From positions 1 to 8,188 of the forward strand of contig JAUIFT010000075.1 in assembly GCA_030430345.1 (NCBI GenBank): a stretch of 8,188 bases of DNA. The letters are read 5' to 3'. The notes beneath the pieces are model-generated. The model ran no database searches. It was not told the DNA's origin and worked only from the letters and a program-made list of their open reading frames with translations. Position numbers and translations under genes: made by a program. Source of the DNA: Calditrichia bacterium (GTDB lineage Bacteria > Calditrichota > Calditrichia > RBG-13-44-9 > J042). Shown here piece after piece: positions 1 through 4,428 of this stretch (within the stretch, counting starts at the first letter, position 1; the number at the start of each line of letters is the position of its first letter).

Positions 1-1978
1 CAATCGCTCCTTGCAGACCAGCGGTATTCACTTTCATATAGAAATATTCCGGGCTACTGAAGCTCATATAAAACAGGGTGGGATTTGTTTCCAGCTTCAG
101 CGATTCCTGATGATAATCCTTGAGCACACCAATGATAATGGGATTCCAGCGGAAACGGGAGATCGCCAGGGTTTTTCCAATCGCATCTTCCGGACTGGCA
201 AATCCGAGCATTTTCGCGGCACTGGCAGTGATTACCGCAGCAGTATCTTCGTCACTGGGATAACTTTTATCAAATTTTCTGCCGGCAATAACTTCCATAT
301 CGAAAGTATCGATGAAATCATAATCGATGCCGGAGAATGTAAATTGTACTTCTTCTTCCGGAGTTGCGGTATATTTACGCACGCCGGTTTTGAAACGCAT
401 TTTCTTTCCCGGTAATGTGTTTGCCGCGGTGACTTCGCCAATATTATGATTTTCTTTTAATAGATTCTTAAACGCTTCGACATCCTTACCACGTTGCTCC
501 CGGTCCCGGCTGGCGATGCCCGGTCTTTCCACAACCATCATTTGCTCCATGTTGAATCCCAGGTCCCGGGAATTCATATAAGACAGTTGATCATGCACCA
601 CAAAAGTGCCGACCAATAATGCTGCCGATGCAGCAAATTGCAGCACAACGAGAATCTTCCGGAGAAAATTCCCCTGGGCACTGCGGCTGAATTTCCCTCG
701 CAAAACGGTAATCGGTTGAAAAGAAGAGAGCACAAAGGCGGGATAACCTCCGGCCAGCAAAGTTCCACAGATAAACAATCCAACCAACGCCCCCCAGAAC
801 CAGGGCTCGCTCCATAACGGCCAGGAAAAGGAAAGACCGGCCAGTTGGTTAAAATAATTCAGGGAAAGAATTACCAGGGCGACTGCCAACAGCACGGCAA
901 AGAAATTGACCAGCAGCGATTCCGCTAAAAACTGGCGAATCAGTTGACTGCGGAAAGCACCAACCACTTTGCGCAACCCCACTTCTTTCGCCCGTTCCAT
1001 CGCCCGCGCCGTGGAGAGATTGATGTAATTCACCCAGGCAATAATTACGATAAATACCGCGATGATCAGCAAAAAATAGACGGCGTCACCATTGCCGTTT
1101 ATTTCCGCTTCGTCGGTGAGATGGGAGTATAGATGGATTTCTTCCAATGGCTGCAAGCTTAGTTCGTCCCGGCGATTCTGCTCGGCCAGACCGGGATTGT
1201 ATTTATCGACGATCGCCGGAAATTTTGTTTCTAATGCGGCCGGATCGGTGCCTGGTTTAACGGCGATATAAGTATACATATCCTTCCGGCGCCAGGTGGT
1301 GCCGTAACGTTCCGGCGCCCAGTCGCCCCGGCTATAAAGGGTTTCGTAGGAAATCAGCACATCAAATTTTAGGTGAGTATTCGCCGGTGGATCGATGACT
1401 ACACCGGTGACTTTGCAAAGTTCATCGTTATAATCGTCATCTTTCAGATGGAGGAATTTGCCGATGGGATTTTCATCACCAAAGTATTTTTTTGCATACG
1501 ATTCGGAGATCACCATGGTAAGCGGGTCCTTAAGGGCGGTTTTTGCATCGCCCATTACCATCGGGTAATCAAACATTGGCAGGAAGGACGAGTCTGCATA
1601 GAGAAAGCGGCGATGCTTGAACATAATCGGTTCGCCGGGGGCATCGTCATAGGTAATGACCACATTATTCTTTGAGCCGAGGTTATAGAGACGGGCATAT
1701 TCCAAAACTTCCGGCAGCTCTTTCTTTAAAGCCGGCCCCGCACCGGGGTAGTTCTCCGAGCTTTTGAATACCAGGGTGTTATTGGCGAACTGATCCAAAC
1801 GGACCCGATAGATATTTTCAGCGTTGTTAAAACTGTCGTAACTCAGTTCGAAACGCACATATTGGAGAATCAGCAAACACCCGGCAATCCCGATGGCCAG
1901 GCCGAGAATATTAATCGCAGAAAAAATTTTGTGGCGGGATAAATTTCGTAAAGCAATTTTAAGGTAATTTTTGAACAT
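1..1978 (-). CDS. FtsX/MacB-type ABC transporter permease (C-terminus beyond window edge)
   Basis: This is the membrane subunit of a type VII (MacB/FtsX-like) ABC system. Such systems use ATP in the cytoplasm to drive periplasmic conformational change, export or lipoprotein handling. The minus-strand frame is open from ATG at 1976-1978 to the window edge, 659 codons, beginning MFKNYLKIALRNLSRHKIFS. TM1 lies at about residues 19-41, followed by a periplasmic MacB_PCD-like domain at about 45-295. TM2 is at about 300-322, then the FtsX signature (ARAMERAKEVGLRKVVGA, 324-341), TM3 at about 357-378 and TM4 at about 395-418. A second half begins with TM5 at about 442-462 and another periplasmic domain. 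Family members of this duplicated type are about 780-810 residues, so roughly 130 residues with the last three helices are missing here. The start is set by GGAGG eight bases upstream. No ATPase gene is visible. Family is confident; substrate is unknown. Confidence 0.93.
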   Translation of the reverse strand, partial: MFKNYLKIALRNLSRHKIFSAINILGLAIGIAGCLLILQYVRFELSYDSFNNAENIYRVRLDQFANNTLVFKSSENYPGAGPALKKELPEVLEYARLYNLGSKNNVVITYDDAPGEPIMFKHRRFLYADSSFLPMFDYPMVMGDAKTALKDPLTMVISESYAKKYFGDENPIGKFLHLKDDDYNDELCKVTGVVIDPPANTHLKFDVLISYETLYSRGDWAPERYGTTWRRKDMYTYIAVKPGTDPAALETKFPAIVDKYNPGLAEQNRRDELSLQPLEEIHLYSHLTDEAEINGNGDAVYFLLIIAVFIVIIAWVNYINLSTARAMERAKEVGLRKVVGAFRSQLIRQFLAESLLVNFFAVLLAVALVILSLNYFNQLAGLSFSWPLWSEPWFWGALVGLFICGTLLAGGYPAFVLSSFQPITVLRGKFSRSAQGNFLRKILVVLQFAASAALLVGTFVVHDQLSYMNSRDLGFNMEQMMVVERPGIASRDREQRGKDVEAFKNLLKENHNIGEVTAANTLPGKKMRFKTGVRKYTATPEEEVQFTFSGIDYDFIDTFDMEVIAGRKFDKSYPSDEDTAAVITASAAKMLGFASPEDAIGKTLAISRFRWNPIIIGVLKDYHQESLKLETNPTLFYMSFSSPEYFYMKVNTAGLQGAI

Positions 1979-1986
1979 AGGCGACA

Positions 1987-1991
1987 CCTCC
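1987..1991 (-). promoter_or_regulatory. Shine-Dalgarno site of the ABC permease gene
   Basis: Read on the minus strand this is GGAGG followed by eight bases (TGTCGCCT) and then ATG. It is the strongest ribosome binding site in the window and fixes the permease start at 1978 rather than at an internal Met. Confidence 0.8.
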
Positions 1992-2050
1992 GGATATTGA
2001 TGGCAAGCAATTCAGTTAGTGGGTAGTTCCCAATACCGGAAGATTGCCGG

Positions 2051-2196
2051 TTATGTTTCATAATTTCTTCCCGGAAAGCCAGTTTTTCCTGAGGTAACTC
2101 TACTACTTTCTGTAGTTAGGGATTGGGCATTTACCAATACCAATACGCCAACCAACAAGAATACTGAGGCCTGTGTATATTTTTTTCTAAATCGGG
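2051..2196 (-). pseudogene. Possible relic of a small exported-protein gene (signal-peptide-like fragment)
   Basis: The minus-strand frame ending at TAA 2051-2053 reads RFRKKYTQASVFLLVGVLVL, then VNAQSLTTESSR and about 20 more residues. Basic residues, a hydrophobic core and an N-A-Q cleavage-like site resemble a Sec signal peptide. There is no ATG, GTG or TTG start at a sensible place before the basic residues. Upstream the frame runs straight into the REP inverted repeat at 2208-2299. After only about 25 mature residues it stops, 72 bases before the permease start. The simplest reading is a decayed or interrupted gene whose 5' end was replaced by the repeat. A chance hydrophobic reading of AT-rich intergenic DNA is also possible. 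No homologue is recognised. Confidence 0.22.
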
Positions 2197-2207
2197 GGCA
2201 GGATGGG

Positions 2208-2299
2208 TAATTGTTGTGTAGGGGAGAAGCATTCTTGGCAACCAATTCTTGCAAACACGACAAGTTCACCAGGAATGCTTCTCCCCTACACAACAATTA
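2208..2299. repeat. REP-like inverted pair upstream of the transposase (31-nt arms)
   Basis: The left arm 2208-2238 and right arm 2269-2299 are reverse complements at 30 of 31 positions (one T/C difference, at 2235), around a 30-base loop. Each arm contains a unit starting GTAGGGGAGAAGCATTC, with GTAG at its base and a near-palindromic GAAGCATTC core. GTAG-type tetranucleotides next to a hairpin are known as recognition features of REP-associated tyrosine transposases. The pair ends 40 bases before the transposase ATG, so the hairpin could also affect transcription or translation of that gene. The arms are longer than those of the other pairs here because they share an extra flank (TAATTGTTGT). 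Confidence 0.85.
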
Positions 2300-2338
2300 T
2301 TAACGTTAAATCAAAACAAAAGAACCACAAACGCAAAA

Positions 2339-2959
2339 ATGGGATACAATCCGAAAAAACATCATCGCAAATCAATCCGCTTAGAGGGATATGATTATTC
2401 CAGCACCGGCGCATATTTCATAACTATCTGTGTAAAAAACCGGGAATGCCTTTTAGGGGAAATCAGAAATCGGAAAATGATATTGAACGATTTTGGAAAA
2501 ATAATCGCCTATCATTGGAAAAATATACCGACCCATTTTAAGAATGCGAAATTGGATGAATTCGTGATCATGCCAAATCATTTTCATGGAATTTTGTGGT
2601 TGGTGGGTGGTAAGGATACGGCAACGTATTCTGAAGGGGCGAAGCATTCCTTTAAAAATCCCGAGAATAAATCCACTATCATCGAAAGAAATGCTTCACC
2701 CCTTCATACCGCAAAAACACCCGACCGCCCCAATGGTACCAAACCCGGATCGATATCCGCCATCATCCAAAATTTTTCATCGGTAACCACCCGCAAAATA
2801 AACCGAATCAGGAAAACACCCGGTGAAAAATTATGGCAACGAAATTATTACGACCGGATTATTCGTAATGAAAATGAATTGTTCAACATCCGCCGATATA
2901 TTTTGAATAATGTCCTGAAATGGGATTTGGATTCTGCAAATGGTGATGTGGCGACGTAA
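2339..2959 (+). CDS. REP-associated tyrosine transposase (RAYT, Y1/HUH, IS200-like)
   Basis: A 206-residue single-strand DNA transposase of the TnpA-REP branch of Y1 HUH enzymes, which nick and rejoin DNA at REP hairpins. The N-terminus (YNPKKHHRKSIRLEGYDYSS, residues 3-22, then GAYFITICVKNRECLLGE) is typical of the family. The metal-binding HUH motif is HFH at residues 81-83 within MPNHFHG. The catalytic tyrosine should be Tyr170 or Tyr171 in LWQRNYYDRIIRNE. The C-terminal helix (FNIRRYILNNVLKW) is also typical. ATG at 2339 is preferred because family members begin just before the HHR-SIRL motif. A TTG at 2249 would add 30 residues read through the upstream repeat arm, which is unlikely. No clear Shine-Dalgarno is seen. 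Residues 98-123 are encoded by an internal REP pair. Codon use is A-rich compared with its neighbours, consistent with mobility. All key motifs are intact, so it may be active. Confidence 0.93.
   Translation: MGYNPKKHHRKSIRLEGYDYSSTGAYFITICVKNRECLLGEIRNRKMILNDFGKIIAYHWKNIPTHFKNAKLDEFVIMPNHFHGILWLVGGKDTATYSEGAKHSFKNPENKSTIIERNASPLHTAKTPDRPNGTKPGSISAIIQNFSSVTTRKINRIRKTPGEKLWQRNYYDRIIRNENELFNIRRYILNNVLKWDLDSANGDVAT
2632..2706. repeat. REP-like inverted pair inside the transposase coding sequence
   Basis: The left arm 2632-2648 (TGAAGGGGCGAAGCATT) and right arm 2690-2706 (reverse complement TGAAGGGGTGAAGCATT) match at 16 of 17 positions around a 41-base loop. The core GGGG.GAAGCATT is the same as in the flanking pairs. 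The GTAG base is altered to TGAAG. The segment is translated in frame as residues 98-123 of the transposase (EGAKHSF at one arm, RNASPLH at the other), between the HUH motif and the tyrosine motif. This is a non-conserved linker position in the family. Confidence 0.82.
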
Positions 2960-2962
2960 TCC

Positions 2963-3088
2963 GTAGGTGTGAAGCATTCCGTCTCAAATTCAGAGATAAG
3001 TCCTCAATATTGCCGGGAATGCTTCACACCTACAATAACAACACATTCAATAAATCCACGATCTCTCCCGGGAATGCTTCACACCTAC
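2963..3088. repeat. REP-like cluster downstream of the transposase (one forward, two reverse units)
   Basis: A forward unit at 2963-2980 (GTAGGTGTGAAGCATTCC) starts three bases after the transposase stop. Its perfect 18-base reverse complement occurs at 3016-3033 and again at 3071-3088. The two reverse copies share a 23-base identical block (3013-3035 and 3068-3090), 55 bases apart. Any forward/reverse pair can form an 18-bp hairpin. The cluster sits between the convergent ends of the transposase and the methyltransferase, so it could act as a bidirectional terminator or mRNA-end stabiliser, as known for some REP/BIME elements. The remaining 3091-3160 shows nothing recognisable. Confidence 0.85.
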
Positions 3089-3160
3089 AAAAATTCAATA
3101 TTCCACAATTTTACATGGAAATGATTCTCCCCACAATTCGATCGATCATTTACAAAAAAT

Positions 3161-3961
3161 TTATGCGCCCGATTGAAAAAGAAAAAAATTGTAACTCTTA
3201 TTTTCTGCAAACGCGGCCGAATCAATCAGGGCCAGCTGTTCTTTGCTCTTCTCGATCTTCTTGCGGAAATACCACTGCAGGAAGCGCAGCAGGTGGGGGT
3301 GTTTGGCGCGGATCTTTTCGGTGCCGATATCCACGGCGAGAAAAAGTTTATCTGCGAAATTTTTCGCAATATCCAGGGTTTTGGTAATGTCGGGAGTAAT
3401 GTCTTTTTCCTGAACGATAGTAAAACCAGCGTCCTCTGCCCGGGTGAGGAAATTTTCGAGATTATGACCACTTTTCGCAAGAATACCGCTGGCATCGCTT
3501 TTTACGAAGTAATCGCAAACAATGAGATGACCATTCGCTTTCAGGGCGTTATTCACTGCCGGGAAGAATTTTTCCAGATTGATGTATTGCGCCGATTCAC
3601 TCATGATCAAACAATCATATTCCTTTTGCGGCTGAAAATCTTCAAAAATACAGTGATGAAAAGGCACATCTAACGATTCGGTAAACAGCTTCTGCTGATT
3701 ATTGTCCGGGGAAAGCCCCTCGACGTCATAGCCTTCCGCGATGAGGCGCTTGCTCATGATACCAGTGCCGCAGCCGACATCCAGCACGCTCTTCACGCCT
3801 TTCGGGATACTATTGATCAAGAGACTTTCGTAGCGTTCCTGGGCGACCTTCAGGTTATCGATAGTCAGTTCATCTTCCGGGAGCCAGAGGCCGTAGTGAA
3901 GCCGGTCCAGTTCCAGTACTTCGTTGTAGATTCGTAATGCGCGATCATTTTGCTTGCTCAT
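3161..3961 (-). CDS. Class I SAM-dependent methyltransferase
   Basis: A 266-residue cytoplasmic methyltransferase with the Rossmann fold. SAM-binding motif I is VLDVGCGTG at residues 59-67, followed by the acidic region VEGLSPD (80-86) that replaces the usual ribose-binding acidic loop. The post-motif strands ECLIM-like (YDCLIMSESAQYI) and HLIVCDYF follow in the expected order. The N-terminal stretch RLHYGLWLPED (20-30) resembles the Y-x-x-G-x-W segment seen in small-molecule methyltransferases such as those acting on tocopherol, sterols or glycine, which suggests a small-molecule rather than nucleic-acid acceptor. No substrate can be assigned. The start ATG (3959-3961) is preceded by GAAGGA five bases upstream. 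It is convergent with the transposase and divergent from the peptidase, so it is probably transcribed alone. The C-terminus is basic and aromatic (LRFLQWYFRKKIEKSKEQL), with no membrane segment. Confidence 0.88.
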   Translation of the reverse strand: MSKQNDRALRIYNEVLELDRLHYGLWLPEDELTIDNLKVAQERYESLLINSIPKGVKSVLDVGCGTGIMSKRLIAEGYDVEGLSPDNNQQKLFTESLDVPFHHCIFEDFQPQKEYDCLIMSESAQYINLEKFFPAVNNALKANGHLIVCDYFVKSDASGILAKSGHNLENFLTRAEDAGFTIVQEKDITPDITKTLDIAKNFADKLFLAVDIGTEKIRAKHPHLLRFLQWYFRKKIEKSKEQLALIDSAAFAENKSYNFFLFQSGA

Positions 3962-3990
3962 GGGATTCCTTCAGCGAATTTTCATTTTCG

Positions 3991-4018
3991 ATCATACAGC
4001 CGTTTTTAAATAAACGGC
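3991..4018 (-). promoter_or_regulatory. Candidate promoter/operator of the methyltransferase gene
   Basis: On the minus strand TATGAT (3991-3996) is a good -10-like hexamer 29 bases before the ATG. Directly upstream, 3999-4018 is an inverted repeat with 7-base arms (GCCGTTT / AAACGGC) around a 6-base centre, covering the -10 to -35 spacer. No good -35 box is seen at the matching distance (GGCCGT). The arrangement would suit a repressor site, but it could also be a chance hairpin. No T-run follows it, so it is not an obvious terminator. Confidence 0.3.
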
Positions 4019-4104
4019 CTGTAATCTACGGACTGGAATGGCGATCATCAACATATTTCGGAAGTCGTAGGGTCGTTGCTATCGTTAGTACTCGATCTTA
4101 AGAT

Positions 4105-4235
4105 CTCTCACTCCCGCGGCTGTACGCCCGGGTTACAAAGTGTCCCCCTTGCAGGGCTGGGTTTAAATCGATCCAAAACACCAAGGCCCAAAGGGCCGAC
4201 TTATCCTGGCCCGGCGTATAAGATTCCGGGCGAAT
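4105..4235. repeat. GC-rich multi-hairpin intergenic element, possibly a dispersed repeat
   Basis: Within the 467-base divergent intergenic region, about 130 bases are distinctly more GC-rich than the AT-rich flanks and hold four hairpins: 4113-4120 with 4126-4132 (one bulge), 4146-4149 with 4153-4156, 4185-4189 with 4193-4197 (GGCCC-AAA-GGGCC), and 4209-4214 with 4226-4231. On the minus strand the segments CTTTGTAACCCGGGCGTA and CAGCCCTGCAAGGGGG resemble, from memory, degenerate copies of dispersed intergenic hairpin repeats common in environmental bacteria. A 12-bp palindrome (GATCTTAAGATC, 4094-4105) marks its left border. No convincing protein frame crosses it. It could equally be a structured leader or small RNA. 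Confidence 0.35.
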
Positions 4236-4339
4236 GTTCCTCAATTTTGATTCAATATTTGCCAAACATCCGTAGAACAATCAAACAATTCTCCAATATT
4301 ATTCAACAACCAACAATTTCAAAAACACGCGTCGAACTA

Positions 4340-4367
4340 TTGTTTATCCAAACAAAAATCGTAAATT
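4340..4367 (+). promoter_or_regulatory. Weak candidate promoter for the peptidase gene
   Basis: TTGTTT (4340-4345) and TAAATT (4362-4367) lie 16 bases apart in AT-rich DNA, about 60 bases before the ATG, with the two palindromes at 4384-4406 just downstream. The match to sigma-70 boxes is modest, and promoter consensus in this lineage is uncertain. Confidence 0.2.
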
Positions 4368-4383
4368 TTTTAAGATCAGCAAA

Positions 4384-4406
4384 CCGTTAACGGCACATAT
4401 ATGTGC
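4384..4406. promoter_or_regulatory. Two abutting palindromes upstream of the peptidase gene (candidate operator)
   Basis: CCGTTAACGG (4384-4393) is a perfect 10-bp palindrome and GCACATATATGTGC (4393-4406) a perfect 14-bp palindrome. They share one base and end 22 bases before the peptidase ATG. Dyads at this place are typical of binding sites for dimeric helix-turn-helix regulators in the promoter or 5' leader. The binding protein is not known. Confidence 0.4.
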
Positions 4407-4419
4407 AGCACAACCGTAT

Positions 4420-4423
4420 GGAG
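4420..4423 (+). promoter_or_regulatory. Shine-Dalgarno site of the peptidase gene
   Basis: GGAG sits five bases before ATG 4429-4431 and supports that start, which also gives an intact signal peptide. Confidence 0.6.
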
Positions 4424-4428
4424 AAATC

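Noticed and set aside
11..415. A 134-codon plus-strand frame near the left edge
   Set aside because: It is the complement of the permease second periplasmic domain, which is open along the whole minus-strand frame.
2249..2338. An N-terminal extension of the transposase from a TTG codon in the hairpin loop
   Set aside because: It would translate the repeat arm. Family members start close to the HHR-SIRL motif, so ATG 2339 is preferred.
2208..3088. A CRISPR array
   Set aside because: The repeats are inverted pairs with uneven spacing around a RAYT gene, not direct repeats with uniform spacers, and no cas gene is present.
2208..3088. A classical insertion sequence with terminal inverted repeats and DDE transposase
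   Set aside because: The protein has HUH and tyrosine motifs, no DDE triad, and no target-site duplication is apparent at the outer borders.
3173..3673. A 166-codon plus-strand frame
   Set aside because: It is antisense to the methyltransferase, which has a clear SAM motif and a ribosome binding site; the product is not recognisable.
4076..4390. A 104-codon plus-strand frame in the intergenic region
   Set aside because: It crosses the GC-rich hairpin element, has no ribosome binding site and has an atypical composition, so it is treated as non-coding.
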